64,000 bases of DNA from Hyalella azteca. Taxonomy: Eukaryota; Arthropoda; Malacostraca; Amphipoda; Hyalellidae. The position numbers and the translations under genes are program-made. The stretch lies in the NCBI RefSeq assembly GCF_000764305.2, contig NW_025939467.1:59625-123624 (forward strand), in the 5' to 3' direction. Shown here piece by piece: positions 12,691 through 24,449 of the stretch (position 1 is its first letter; each line of letters starts with the position of its first letter). The notes under the pieces are model-generated. The model ran no database searches. It was not told the DNA's origin and saw nothing but the letters and a program-made list of their open reading frames with translations.

Positions 12691-14252
12691 ATGAAGCACA
12701 AGATGTTTAATGCAATGTTCATGCAGCATCACAGCCGAAGAGCAGCGCAATGAGAATCCCTCATTTTCCCCCAGTGACAGCAACGCTTCATAGGTAGACA
12801 TTTTATTCAGTCTTCAACTTCACGACTTTTATGAATACAATGATACATTCATAATACAATTTATTTTATATGACACAAGAGAGAGGAAAATTTCAATTTT
12901 TCATAAGAAAAATCATCGCAAGCTAGTAACTAAAATAGGCTGAGCGTTTGACGTTCAAAGGATATAATTTGCTTGAAAAATTTGTGAACCCAAGCCTCTT
13001 TAAAATACGCAACTGAATACGCAACTGATGAACACACATAAATTATACTCGTCTTTTATGCGCTTGAACGGTAATGGCCTTGAAAACTTCCTAGCATTTC
13101 AATCACTTAACGTAAGTGGTGACGAAAATAGATTACATTGAAAAATATTCTTGATACCAGTCCATTAATATATTGAAGTTCCTACGATCAATCACAGCAT
13201 TGGTATTGTGAAATCTCCTAATGACGTTGTGGACTTCACTATTATTATATTACCACTATTATTTTTCTTTGAACTTCAAAAAATTATATACCCATCGTAA
13301 TGCCCTGCTGCTCCTGCAGTTCAAAAGTGACAAAAGTGCATGAGCAGTTGTTCAAATATGAACATCTGTTAAAAAAATAGATCGAATGGCCTAATTGTAA
13401 TATTAGATTATCACCTTGAAGCATCCCGAGTAAAGAGATATGGAAGGAGAAAGGCGATGAAAGCTTTCAGAAAATTCCTTGTAATGTTAAACGTATAAGC
13501 CAACTCCCAGGACACTATACTTCCTCAGGACGGTGAAAATGTATAGAGGACATCACGACAGAAATTGTACGGACGTGCGAACGTTGGCAGGATACGAGAA
13601 ATAGAGAGCAAATGTCAACGATTTACCACTAACGTCATACGTAATTTAGCGGTCTGCAGTAACATTTCCTCATTTAATATTGAAAATTTCCCGTCATTTA
13701 TTACCCATTTTATGGTACGCACATCCATCTCGCACTAAAATGTCGCTGAATCTTAAAAACAACATCCTCGCTTGAAGAGCATTTCTAGAAAACGCATTCG
13801 AGCGTAAAATTTACTTACAACAATTCGATAACCTTTAATCCAACAGGAAGTTCAGTGTATATACCAGTAGCTTTACCAAACTGTCTGACATCCATACATT
13901 TATTGTGGCATTTAAAGCCATTTAGGCCATTTAATTAAAAGCCACAACTTGGGTCTTGTGGAACCATCGCTCTATTGTCAGTGAAAAGTCTGCTCAAATA
14001 TACCTTGTCGATGGTACCCCATCTGCAGTACAGAAGGATACCTTGACAATGGCAAGCAAGTACTAATGGATACCCTGTCAATGGTTCTTCAATTACAGAT
14101 GAATAATACCTTACCAATGCAACTGCAAAAATAAATGGCACTGCAAGTAAAGGTGACCTTGTCAATACTAGTACTTCAAGTACAAATGAAAATGCTTAAC
14201 ACTACGTAATCTAAAATCAAGTTGTGCACAGAGATCAAGGGGCTACACGCCC
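12691..14252. other. Intergenic DNA and probable TM7SF3 3' UTR
   Basis: AT-rich. Near 13950-14170, immediately past the TM7SF3 stop, is a loosely repeated stretch with the words ccttgtcaatgg and accttacc that probably belongs to its 3' UTR. No other gene seen. Confidence 0.5.
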
Positions 14253-15091
14253 TCACAAGCGCTGGAATGTTAGTTGAGAGGACCGGAAACTCTCTCGTCC
14301 TCCGTCAGCCAAGTCTTCGTCGGTAGCGTTAGCGAAGACTCGGTCACTGACATCGCCCGGAGTCTCAGCTTCGCCGAAAATTCCATCGGCACGACGATCA
14401 ACTTCGCCTTCCGAGCTGCCGGACGAGACGACGTCATCGGGGCAGTCCGGGACCAAAGGTCTAGGTCTGAAAAGCCTGGGTATCCTAAACCTCTCCGACA
14501 CAGTTGACTTCACCCGAGTCCAAGTCTGAGCGGCTCTAGCCCAAAGACTCGTGCTGGGACCAGAAGGAAGTGACAAGCATGGATCGTCCGGCACGTCAAT
14601 ATTTTGCTGCAACGTCCCTTCTACGTCATCTGCTTCATCAAGGTCTTCAGTGGGATGCCTGGGAAACGAATGATAGTCCGGGAAGGGCGATCTGTTCCTT
14701 AGGCCCATAACACTGGTGATCCAATTCTTGGCTGAATTTAGGTTGGAGCGAACACTAGACGATAAAAACCCTTCCTCGTCCCGTATATTTGTCTCCACTT
14801 CTTCGTTTTGCGGCGGAGGCTGCTCTGGCACCACTCCGTTGCCGTTCTCAACCACGTGCTCTTCCGAAGAGTAGACATTGCTGTAGGAACTTCCACCGTC
14901 AGGAGGAGCCCGCCTCAGTGTTCGGTAGAAGCAAGCCGAGGCTTGGGTGTAGAGGAAAGCTCCAGCCCTACGAGCAGCTCGCCAGTATTGGAGGTTAGGC
15001 GGCGGGAAGGGAGGCGAGTGTCGCTCTCGGTATCGTTGATAAGCAAGGCCAGTGCTTAGGATGGTGAACCACAGCGTCAGCAGGACGATGT
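14253..15091 (-). CDS. TM7SF3: TM7SF3 last exon (TM7 and cytoplasmic tail)
   Basis: Acceptor cctgcag. Encodes the last span (IVLLTLWFTILSTGLAY), then RERHSPPFPPP, YW and a tail of about 230 residues rich in acidic residues and Ser, with basic patches near FRIPRLFRPRP, ending QRL and TGA (14253-14255). The tail is much longer than in vertebrate TM7SF3. Confidence 0.88.
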
Positions 15092-18000
15092 CTGCAGGAT
15101 GAATGCCAATGATGCTGGATTAGTAGTAGCGAAGATGTACAAACGAATAATAACCACAATCAGGACTAGGTGAATTGTTGGGATGAGCGGCAGATTTGTG
15201 GTCGCTGAGATAAATGCGATTAAAAAATCACAAAATTCAATTCCCATTCCACCCACTACAAGTTCAGGAAGACAACCCAACCACAATGAGTGTGAATGAA
15301 AACCACCCCTTCCACTAAAGGGTCTGGAGGCCAACCCTCATCACCCACCACAAGATCTGGAGGACAACCCACCCCACCCACCACAAGTCTGGAAGGGCGG
15401 GAAGCCTATGGCGGCGGTGTAGCCAGGGACGGTCATGGCGGCCACGGCGTTGATGGCGATGTAGTTGAGGGTGCAGCCGAAGTAGAAGGAGAGCGGCACG
15501 GTAGCGGCGTACGAGCCAACCAACACGCACGACAAGATGTGAACCTGACACGCACGTACCCGACGTGTTGTAGTTATTGGGTAGTGGTAGGTGGTAGTGG
15601 TGGTTGGTGGTAGTGATAGTAGAGGTAAAAGTTTACTCAACAGCTTTGAATCGGGGCAGACTCCCCTCGATAGGGCAAAATCAACATATAACTGAAAATT
15701 GATTGTACATGTACATGCCCGGTGATTTTCGAACAATGAAAAAATACGAACTATACCCGCAGTAAGAATTTTTGCAGGTTACTGATTGTGACCGCACAAC
15801 TCGTTAGAATACATTAAGAAAACCTGTTCTCAGGACCCACAGCCTTGGTGTACTTCGAGGTACATGTTCACAGAAAGTCAAAGCCTGGAAGCGGTCGGTT
15901 ATTCTGGACTGCGTCGTGAAATCATTGCTTGGTTTTCCCACCAGCAAATTTATACTATCGAACGTATGGTTATTGTGAAATGATATTTATAACTGCAAGG
16001 ATTTTTAGGAAACGGCATCTTCCAGTTATCCTCTATCTCATTTAACTTTTTTCTCGTCGGGTTCTGCCCGAACACAGGCACTCAGCACGGTGACAGATGA
16101 GTAATGAAACGACGTCTGTGACTTCTCATATGTTCAACAAAGCCTTTCTAGGAACAGTTAGTATAGGGTATTTTCTCTAAAGGTGTGATTAGGCACGTTT
16201 GTAACTAGTTTCTGATCTATACATTTCGGGTATTTCTCAGTGGAAACACTGATGAATATTACATACAATAGACATGTTAAAAAAAGTATACGAGTGGCAC
16301 AATCTATGAATGTTGATATGTACGAATTTCCTTTAAGATAAGTGTTTTAATAAAGATGTAACATTTATTTTGTTACTTGCGTCGACTTCAAATAAATAAT
16401 TGCGATGCATAAGAAATTTCAGTTATATTCTTTAAGAGTAGTTTTAGGGAAACCTATTAATAAAAGAATCCCATAGAATACAGACAAGCCGGTCTCGCGG
16501 CTCCGAACCTGGGCCTTAAGAAGTGGACGGCAAGGCTGTTTTCCGGCTTTCTTACTCGGCCATGTATGGAATTGTTATCAATTTTGGAATTGTTATGAAT
16601 CTTTCCGTAACTGAAAGAACTCACGGTCTTGATGAAGTATAATGAATGAGTGATCAGACTGCTTTTGCAATTCTATATTTAAGAAGTGGGCGATTTTATA
16701 TATTTCTTCAACGCTCATTCAGTCTTATAAAGAACTTTTACTGCTAAAATTATTATCAATATTGATTTAATTGGAGGAACTCACGGCCTTGATGTTCCTG
16801 AAGGAGTAGGCGACGAGGCAGAGCGCGAACAGCACCGGGATTACCACGAACACCGCAACATTAGAAGGTGTCGGCACCAGCGCGTCTGATCCAACACATA
16901 CGTACCGCAAAGTTCAAGTTAATATATTCCGTCAAGAACTAACATCGTTAAGGTGTAGCTTAATAAAATATAACTATAAACGTTGAAACTAAATTAAATG
17001 AGAGACGAGTGTTATTACGATAAAAAATGATCACAGAACAGTCAAATTGCGTACAGAGGCGAGATCTGGTAAGATCACAAGCTTACCCTAACAAAATTTA
17101 GATGCGGGTTAAATAGGTGCTGTCTGCAACTCGGGGTGCACGCAATTCACCCGCTCTATATGTCCGATTCGACTCTACGTTTGAAATTCAGCCTCTGGGC
17201 GGCTTGCAAACTCAACGTGACTAGGCTCGGCTAACCCTTATCCTACTCTCGGGCATTCGGACCCGCTGAATAACCCAGAATAACTTTAAGCCGAGTGTAG
17301 CGACTCTTGGGCAGAAACCTAGGCGGTATCTGAATTTCCTTTAGATTATTGACAGATGATGAAATTTTTAGCGGGATTGACGTAACACAAAAAGTAACAT
17401 GGCACAAAATACATTGAATCGCCGTGACGATGTTTGGATATCAGCATCGTGTAGTGGTCGTTTCGAACGAGTAGGAGAGACAATCTATTTAGGGTGCAAG
17501 ATTTCAGTCCACGCGCTTGATAAAGAGAGAAATCTGGACACAAATGCTATCCACGGACTTTATTTCGGACAATGACAATGCCAATATGCCTTACTAGTGC
17601 CAGTCAAAATGCCATTTCTAGGCAGAAACACAAAAAAGCAGAACTTAATATAATAAAAAAAGAAAAAAATTTAAGCAAATAAAATAATTAAATGATGACT
17701 CACATTTAAGGAAGTGAAAAAAATTGAAGCAATACAAAAATAATAATTAAATGGCGACTCACATTTGAGGAAGTGTGTGGTGGTCATGGCAGTAAGCAGA
17801 CCGGCCTCGAGGATGACGAGGAGAGCAGACACGAAGGGCCGCTGCAGCTTGTGCCACAGCAGCAGCCACAGCACCCCACACACCAGGCTGTACTCGAACG
17901 TGCCTAGTGCCAGCACTGTCAGGCATGGCCATAATGTGCCTTATTAGGGCCAGCACTGGCAGACATGGCCATAATATGCTTTATTAGGGCCAGACATGGC

Positions 18001-21000
18001 CATAATATGCCTTATTAGGGCCAGCAACATGGGTATTCCTGATTAGTGGCAGTGACAATGCCAATATGCCATATTAGTGCCAGTGACTGAACTAGATTTA
18101 CAGCACAAGCATTGTGAGCGACACTGCCGCAATTGATACTTGCTTGTAGAAATTATTCTCAGTAGCACAACTATCAACTTACTAAATTAATAACTTGTTA
18201 ATCTCAACAATCAACAAGTACAGGAAGTTCAAACGATGTCCGCTTCACCCTAACTAAAATAAACCAAACAATTTCGGCTTAAATCCCAACCATGTTGCTT
18301 GATTTATGTATGTTTAAACCGACAATCAAACCCATGACGAAAATTAAAGCGAATAATATTAATCTTCAACTCACTGTGGAGGTCAGCTTTGGGCACGTGC
18401 ACGAAGGTAACGAAGAGAATGAACCACGCGCCCAAGAAGCCTGCGGTGAACATCGTGAAGTTAAGCCAGCGGTGACCCACGAAGCACAGCACCAGGCCCA
18501 CGAACAGCAGACTTGCACAGAACATCTGCGGCAGCGGGTCAACTGCCCAACACAACAACCGACTTCACGTATACCATCTTTTTAAATTAAATGGCCCGTA
18601 CTTTTGGCCTAGTTTACTAGCTCGTACTATTAAATAGCCCGTAATTTAATAGTACGTAACATCTGCGGCAGCGGGTCAACTGCCCAACACAACAAGCGCC
18701 TTCGTGTATAATACTGTATAGTTTACTCATACTATATTAAATAGCCCGTAGTTTTGGTCTGGTTTACTCATACTATATTAAATAGCCCGTAGTTTTGGTC
18801 TGGTTTACTCATACTATATATTAAATAGCCCGTACTTTTGGCCTAGTTTACTCATACTATATTAAATAGCCCGTAGTTTTTGTCTGGTTTACTCATACTA
18901 TTAAATAGCACGTAATTTTGGCCTAGTTTACTCATACTATTAAATAGCCCGTGATTTTGGCCTAGTTTACTCATACTACATTAAATAGCCCGTAGTTTTG
19001 GCCTAGTTTACTCATACTACATTAAATAGCCCGTAGTTTTGGCCTAGTTTATTCATGCTATCAAACTGCCCGTGCTTTTGGTCTAGTTTACTCATACTAT
19101 CGGTATGAACAGCGGAGAAATAAAACTTAAGACAAAATACTTCCGAGTATAAGCCAATAAGACTATATAACCGCCGCTACGTACCTCACTATGTACTAGT
19201 AAATTGATTTAGACGCAGCATAGTTCAGGATATTGTGTACAGTGAGTTTCGAAAATTTAGAATTCAATTTTCCTTAGCCGTGTGGAATTTAATTGTTGGA
19301 AGTTAAGTAAATAGAATATAATAAAGTAAAAGAACAATTCAAAATTTTCCCTACTTCTCTCTCCGTTTTGTGTTACTAGTCGTCATTCGTAACATTTTTT
19401 TCAAAGAAAGATTAAAATTACTCATACTATATTAAATAGCCCGTAGTTTTGGTCTGGTTTACTCATACTATATTAAATAGCCCGTAGTTTTGGTCTGGTT
19501 TACTCATACTATTAAATAGCCCGTAATTTTAGTCTAGTTTACTCATAGTATTAAATCGACGGTAATTTTGATCTAGTTTATTCATACTATCAGAATGAAC
19601 AGCGGAGAAATAAAACTCAAGACGAAATAATTTCGAGTATAAGCCTCTAAGACTGAATAACCGCCGCAACGTAGCTCACTATGTACTAGTAAATTGATTT
19701 AGACGCGGTATAGTTCAGGATATTGAGTACAGTGAGTTTCGGGAATTTAGAATTCAACTTTCCTTAATCGTGTCAAGAATCAACAAAAATAATAGGGTAC
19801 CCAATAAGGTTTAATGTTTTAAATGTAAATAAATGTTTTACATTGTTTGATCGATTATACTTGTATTCTAATTGTAAACTGATGATAAAGTTCTCCGATA
19901 GTTGTTGAGTGAAATCACGGGAGATTCTCAGAATTTTTTTTTTTGTTGCTTTCAAATTTTCAACTAATTTGCTATTGTGGGCAATTAAATTACAGAAATA
20001 TTCATCAATCCACCGATATGCGTGGAATATACACAGATCAGAGCACGTTATCATATATGTACCTTTATACAAACGAACCACTACACACCTGCACGGATCT
20101 ACATATCAACATACTATGACTTACCACACACACCAACATACCATCACTCACCCACACATCTACAGTCTATCACGTACTTGAACAACATGCACTTACCCAC
20201 ACACTACCACACGTCCACACACCACTTACTTAAGCAGTATGAACTAACCCACACACTAACACACATCCATACACCACAATATATACACACTCCGTAACAC
20301 CCCTCACCCACCCAGTTTCGTGCAGCGATGTTGTTCGTCAGGAATGAAGTCACATCCGTATGATACGGACGAGGAGTACAGGGACCCGTTCGTGAGGCGC
20401 AACACGTCGTGCGCAGACGTGTTGGCAACACGCACGTTCGTCACGAGCACGCTTATGACGGCGCCTACACCAGAGTACGAAACGAACAAGTATGACGGAG
20501 GCGACGACGTGTCGTTTGAATCCGACAGAAACGAAGCCACCTTTGTGGAAAGACAAATGTTTCTAGGGTTTATTTTATACTATAATTTGCAGAGTGTTTA
20601 TAATAATTTTCTTTTGCGTGTATAAAATAATCATTTAAAAGTTATTTAATAAAGTTAAGAAAAGCTCACTGGAGACATTTTAGACGTCAGTCTACAGCCA
20701 TGGAAGAGAATGAAGCAACGAGGGACTAAAAATTTTTTCCCTGTATAAAGTTAATGAGAAAAACATTAATAGCAAATAAAACTTGAAAAAAACGTAACAA
20801 AGGGAAGTCAGATAATTAATATTCTGAAGATCAAAATTATTCCGAAATATCGACTGAAAACTGACATTTTATCAAAGGTATGACTAGTTAGATCAGAAAA
20901 TAGTTTGAAAAGTTTTTTATTTCAGAAAACAGTTTCACCTTGAGGGCACGCGCTCGCAGCAGTTGCGGTGAACTCGTCTCCACGACAGTACGCCAGTAAT

Positions 21001-24000
21001 GCTCCTCCTGCATGTCACCTTCGTACATGTACGACAAGTACACCTCGTACAACAACTTCGTCTGACCACTCTCACCATCGTCCAAGATGCTGTTCGTCGT
21101 CACTGCTGCCGTACTAGAAGGTGATATGGCCTCCGTAGTTACGTCGTTTCTCAATTTACGTTCTGCAGATTTCTCGTTTCTAGAGTCGCTGCTGAAAATA
21201 TGCTTCCCGGAAAAATTTACTTGAGAACTCCGGGTTAGAGACTCGATGGAGTCATGACTATCGTTGCTATTTCGAAAACCAGACTTAATTTTTTTGGTCA
21301 CAAAGCTAAACAAATGAGAGATGAGAGACGAGTCTTGTGTCGCATTAAAGCTCTTGTGTTCCGCAGTATCACTAATCAGACTGTCCGATTTTTCCACACT
21401 GGTTTTAACTGCGGTCTTCGTGTGGATTTTAATACGCGGGGAGTTGTCCCACGACGCGTTATCTTCCCCACTAAAGGCGCGTAGAGATGGGGAAGCGGGA
21501 GGAACCGTAACTAATGTAGTGAGGATGCTGGGGAATAGCTGCAAGTATGGCTCAGGCATTGGGGAAGCGGCAGCCCCTCCAGGGATAGGATCTGTTGCAG
21601 ATTTATAAAACGAAACATAATTAAATTTATGATGAAACGAAACAGAATTAAAATTATGAAACGAAATTATGTTTCGTTTCATGCTGAAACGAAACATAAT
21701 TTCGTTCGAAACATAATATGCTGTTTCGTTCATCATTATTTTAAATTAAGAAACGAAATATAATTAAATTTAATAAGGTTGATGAAGAACAAATTGACTG
21801 ACGTTCTGAATGTCACGAACCCCAGTCAGATTTCTGTTCAGTAATACAATATCTCGATGTAGTGAACGTATATGCTAATGAAACTCTAAATTACTCACAA
21901 ATGCAATATCTATGGAGCAATATAAATTTATTGTCATTCTGCACACAGTTCTCTCACTTTGATGTCTTATTCATTCCCATTAACGTCTAGAATCTCTTTA
22001 ACATAATTTAATATCTATAGATCATAACACACAAGTTTTTAACATGTAAGATGAATATTTTCACTTTGATGCCGTATTTATTCCATTACCGTCTTGAATC
22101 TCTTTAATACACCCTTAATTTAATATCTATAGATTATACACACAAATTTTTAACATGTAAGATGCATATTATCAATCTATAGAAGCATTTGAAATTAATT
22201 AGGTTTATTAACATGTAAGATGAGTATTTTTAATCTGGAAAACATTTGGCATTAATTAGGTTAATTTTTCAGTAAATATAACCACTGACCGCGGTTGGTG
22301 TAGGGGCGCACTAATAGCAGCACCTGCAGCACAGCGTGGTGAGCGTTGGTGATGTACACAAGTGGTGGCAGCGGCCGGGAGGCGTTCAGAGGCACAAACA
22401 GACCAGCGTTTGTGGCGTTGGTATAGTTACCTGCCACCAGCTCACTATATGCAAAGAAAGGATGGAATATAGCCGTGAGCGAAGTAAATTACACGGAATA
22501 GAATATATAGAATGAACCGTGAGTAAAAAACAGACAACCATAAAAGTTATACGAGCTCCCTATGCAAAGATATCATAGAATATAACCGTGGGTGGAGTAA
22601 ATTACACGGAATAGAATACATAGAATGAAGCGTGAGTGAAAATAGACACCAATAAAAGTTATACGAGCTCACTATGCAAAGAAAGGAAGGAATATAGCCG
22701 TGAATGCAGTATATTTTACGAAAGAGAATACATATAATGAACCGAGGGTGAAAACAGACAACAATAAAAGTTATGTAGGAACACGAAAGAAGGTATAGGC
22801 AGTTTTATCACACACAGCATCTTAAAAAACGTGCATGCGATTGACGACACTCGACAAAAACATGTCAGCACAAAATGAAGGATAGGGTACTATTGTAAAA
22901 TTTTCGCGAGAGACTTTGTTAAGGATTTACTACATATATTGCATTAGAGAAGTTTGTGCTTGTTACGAAATATTATATTGAGTAATGATTTCTCAAACTC
23001 TGAAAAAATTCTAGGTGTACCGGTAGTATATTTTTGAGTACCGAATTTATGTAAATAAAATAATCAGGTTTTCGAGATTAATGAGATATTGTGGTACCGA
23101 TTACCATGGTATAGCGGTACCAATTACCGAGGTATTGCAGTCTCGATTACCGAGATATTGCAGTCTCGATTACCGAGGTATTGCAGTCTCGATTACCGAG
23201 ATATTGCAGTCTCGGTTACCGAGGTATTGCAGTCTCGATTACCGAGGTATTGCAGTCTCGATTACCGAGGTATTGCAGTCTCAATTACCGAGATATTGCA
23301 GTCTCGATTACCGAGGTATTGCACTCTCGATTACCGAGGAATTACCGAGGTATTGCAGTCTCGATTACCGAGGTATTGCAGTCTCGATTACCGAGGTACC
23401 GGTATGACAGTCTCGATTACCGAGGTATTGCAGTCTCGATTACCGAGATATTGCAGTCCCAATTACCGAGGTACCGTATTTTAGTCTCGATTACCGAGGT
23501 ATTGTAGTCTCGATTACCGAGGTATTGCGGTACCGATTACCGAGGTATTGCAGTCTCGATTATACCGAGTTATTGCAGTCACCGGGGTATTGACACAGAG
23601 CCTTCAATTAACAAAATATTCATAATACAGGCTAGATTACTGTGTTATTGCAACTTCATAGCCACAGTATTAAATTTATACTGACAGTGTAACAATTTTA
23701 CCCAACACATCATGTATGTTTCCTACTAGCAAATAGCAATACCCAAAGTCATCACACAATCAATGCACACTCTTTCACTTCAACCCAACCCTATCTTCCA
23801 ATCAATGTGCAGCATTCAACTTGAACCTAGACCTATCATAAAATCGGCCAATAATGTTCAAATTTCACACAAACTTCTCATTCAATCACTACAATATTCA
23901 AATGTGAATTCATGATCTAATAATCAATGACGGCATTGAGTTTAGATTTAACCTAAAGCAATAAAAATCACTTGAAAATGTTCAAATCGCAATAGGAAAA

Positions 24001-24449
24001 TCAATCATTTATGATCAGAAGACTCAGTAGCAAACTTAATATTTAAACTATAACCACACATCATAAGCCCATTGTGCAAGACATGATACTATGGGCAGTC
24101 ATGGATTGCGAATTACAATGCAAGGCTAATCAAGAAAGATCAAATTTGACAGACAATACTCTAAAAGAAAGCATACCTATTTAAAGGTATCATACAAACT
24201 TATTTACAATACAAAGACATTTGTTGTTTGTGGGTTCATGTCACATTAAATAGCTAACAAAAATATTTACTTGGAACCATAACACTCACGGCTGGCTAGA
24301 GAGAAGGATGTAGCGGCTTTGAGAATGTGCTTGCACTATCAGGAATGAGGTGTTGCTGAAATTCACCCCTTCAATCCTTACTTTAGTGGATGTGTTAGAG
24401 TCAAGACTCACTATTTTGTAATTACAGTCCATAGGGTAGATGATTGAGT
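14253..24449 (-). CDS. TM7SF3: TM7SF3-like seven-transmembrane protein (5' end missing)
   Basis: Nine exons on the minus strand: 24449-24290, 22444-22290, 21591-20939, 20540-20312, 18542-18375, 17915-17763, 16885-16785, 15544-15385, 15091-14253. Phases join without error to 871 codons plus stop, beginning inside the ectodomain. Family landmarks are the N-glycosylated ectodomain, DPIPGG, a GHRW motif after the first span, GSY...TLNYI and FQT before the last span, then RERHSPPFPPP. Seven hydrophobic segments follow each other in the last five exons. TM7SF3 is known in mammals as a p53-induced seven-span protein that dampens cell stress and affects beta-cell survival; its mechanism is poorly known. 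This copy is longer than the human protein (about 570 residues) because of an inserted Ser/Thr/Asn-rich ectodomain stretch and a long acidic, Ser-rich tail. The signal-peptide exon was not found between 24450 and 27100. Confidence 0.9.
15300..15384. repeat. Short tandem repeat over the TM7SF3 TM6 exon donor
   Basis: Three imperfect copies of a segment containing cacccaccacaag and tctggagg; the last one spans the exon/intron border itself. Copies therefore carry the donor-like GTGGTGGGTG on the minus strand. Confidence 0.7.
15385..15544 (-). CDS. TM7SF3: TM7SF3 exon (TM6)
   Basis: Starts VHILSCVLVGSYAATVPLSF and continues with TLNYIAINAV and FPPFQT, which fit the family best of all exons. Donor ACTT|GTGGTG, a weak site lying in a short tandem repeat. 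Confidence 0.9.
15545..16784 (-). other. TM7SF3 intron
   Basis: No gene. Near 16610 a short copy of the next exon's donor border (actcacgg...cttgatg) is present, compare 16781. Confidence 0.6.
16785..16885 (-). CDS. TM7SF3: TM7SF3 exon (TM5)
   Basis: Acceptor ttggatcag, donor AAGGCC|GTGAGT. Encodes NVAVFVVIPVLFALCLVAYS followed by FRNIKA. Phase 1 in, 0 out. Confidence 0.88.
16886..17762 (-). other. TM7SF3 intron
   Basis: Contains at 17695-17720 a second copy of the exon-end/donor border found at 17757-17780 (gactcacattt, then aggaagtg). Otherwise AT-rich without coding signal. Confidence 0.6.
17763..17915 (-). CDS. TM7SF3: TM7SF3 exon (TM3-TM4)
   Basis: Two hydrophobic spans (SLVCGVLWLLLW and SALLVILEAGLLTAM). 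The acceptor is taken at ctgacag|TG, giving M-LALGTFEY; an alternative AG 12 bases further in (cactag|GC) keeps the same phase. Donor AAAT|GTGAGT, phase 1. Confidence 0.82.
17916..18080. repeat. Short tandem repeats upstream (minus strand) of the TM3-TM4 exon
   Basis: Three or four copies around catggccataat, tgccttattagggccag. They reach to the acceptor of the exon. Confidence 0.75.
18375..18542 (-). CDS. TM7SF3: TM7SF3 exon (TM1-TM2)
   Basis: Encodes VDPLPQ, a first span (FCASLLFVGLVLCFVG), HRWLNF and a second span (FTAGFLGAWFILFVTFV). Donor CACA|GTGAGT, phase 1. The acceptor border and 24 exon bases are copied in the intron at 18657-18700. Confidence 0.9.
18520..18715. repeat. Direct duplication of the TM1-TM2 exon acceptor border
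   Basis: Bases 18523-18570 and 18659-18706 share aacatctgcggcagcgggtc and then aactgcccaacacaacaa, about 136 bp apart. The copy keeps the AG acceptor and 24 exon bases. Confidence 0.85.
18600..19590. repeat. 41-bp minisatellite in two blocks, with a duplicated 180-bp neighbour
   Basis: Units with tttactcatactatattaa and tagcccgtagttttgg occupy 18600-19105 and 19420-19590. Each block is followed by a near-identical segment (19105-19280 and 19590-19770, starting gaacagcggagaaataaaac), so a unit of array plus flank was duplicated. Confidence 0.88.
20080..20300. repeat. CA-rich degenerate repeat beside a TM7SF3 donor
   Basis: Words such as acccacacacta, ccacacaccac and acatcta are repeated irregularly up to the donor at 20311. 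Confidence 0.6.
20312..20540 (-). CDS. TM7SF3: TM7SF3 exon (membrane-proximal ectodomain)
   Basis: Phase 0 in, phase 1 out (CTGG|GTGGGT). Encodes LFVSYSGVGAVISVLVTN and later YGCDF...HRCTK; the two cysteines match the conserved Cys pair before the first span. A CA-rich tract lies just past the donor. Confidence 0.85.
20939..21591 (-). CDS. TM7SF3: TM7SF3 exon (DPIPGG to ALK; expanded ectodomain)
   Basis: The split codon makes D of DPIPGG at the start. The middle of about 140 residues is Ser/Thr/Asn/Lys-rich with several N-x-S/T sequons and has no counterpart I know in the family. The end (YEVYLSYMYEGDM ... RARALK) fits the conserved segment before the next exon. Donor AAG|GTGAAA, phase 0. 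Confidence 0.85.
21600..21780. repeat. gaaacgaaa repeat with internal inversion
   Basis: Several copies of gaaacgaaa(c/t)ataatt, with an inverted stretch (attatgtttcgtttcatg) in the middle. It lies directly before (minus strand) the DPIPGG exon. Confidence 0.7.
22290..22444 (-). CDS. TM7SF3: TM7SF3 exon (ectodomain)
   Basis: Acceptor gcatatag, donor CGCG|GTCAGT. Encodes NYTNAT, LNAS (N-glycosylation sequons) and ends VLLLVRPYTNR, the hydrophobic strand before DPIPGG. The acceptor border is repeated in the neighbouring intron (see 22437-22790). Confidence 0.85.
22437..22790. repeat. About 115-bp tandem repeat copying a TM7SF3 acceptor
   Basis: Three copies begin at about 22438, 22551 and 22665, each with agctc(a/c)ctat(at)gcaaag, so the minus-strand acceptor (gcatag|) and a few exon bases are copied. 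Confidence 0.85.
23085..23600. repeat. 23-bp minisatellite
   Basis: About 22 copies of a unit with the core gattaccgaggtattgcagt. It lies in a TM7SF3 intron. The period (23) makes all three forward frames open; these ORFs are not genes. Confidence 0.93.
24290..24449 (-). CDS. TM7SF3: TM7SF3 exon (N-terminal ectodomain)
   Basis: Acceptor ctttacag, phase 1 in; donor CAGCC|GTGAGT, phase 2 out. Contains NTSF and VQAHSQ, which line up with the corresponding FQIHSQ stretch of the family. Other frames have stops, so the phase is secure. An upstream exon must supply the start codon and signal peptide. Confidence 0.85.

Noticed and set aside
16781..16790. Extra TM7SF3 exon at 16610
   Set aside because: Only about 15 bp resemble the real exon's donor; no open exon there.
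23081..23507. Three forward ORFs of YRGIAVSITE-like repeats
   Set aside because: Products of a 23-bp minisatellite in a TM7SF3 intron; no start context or domain.
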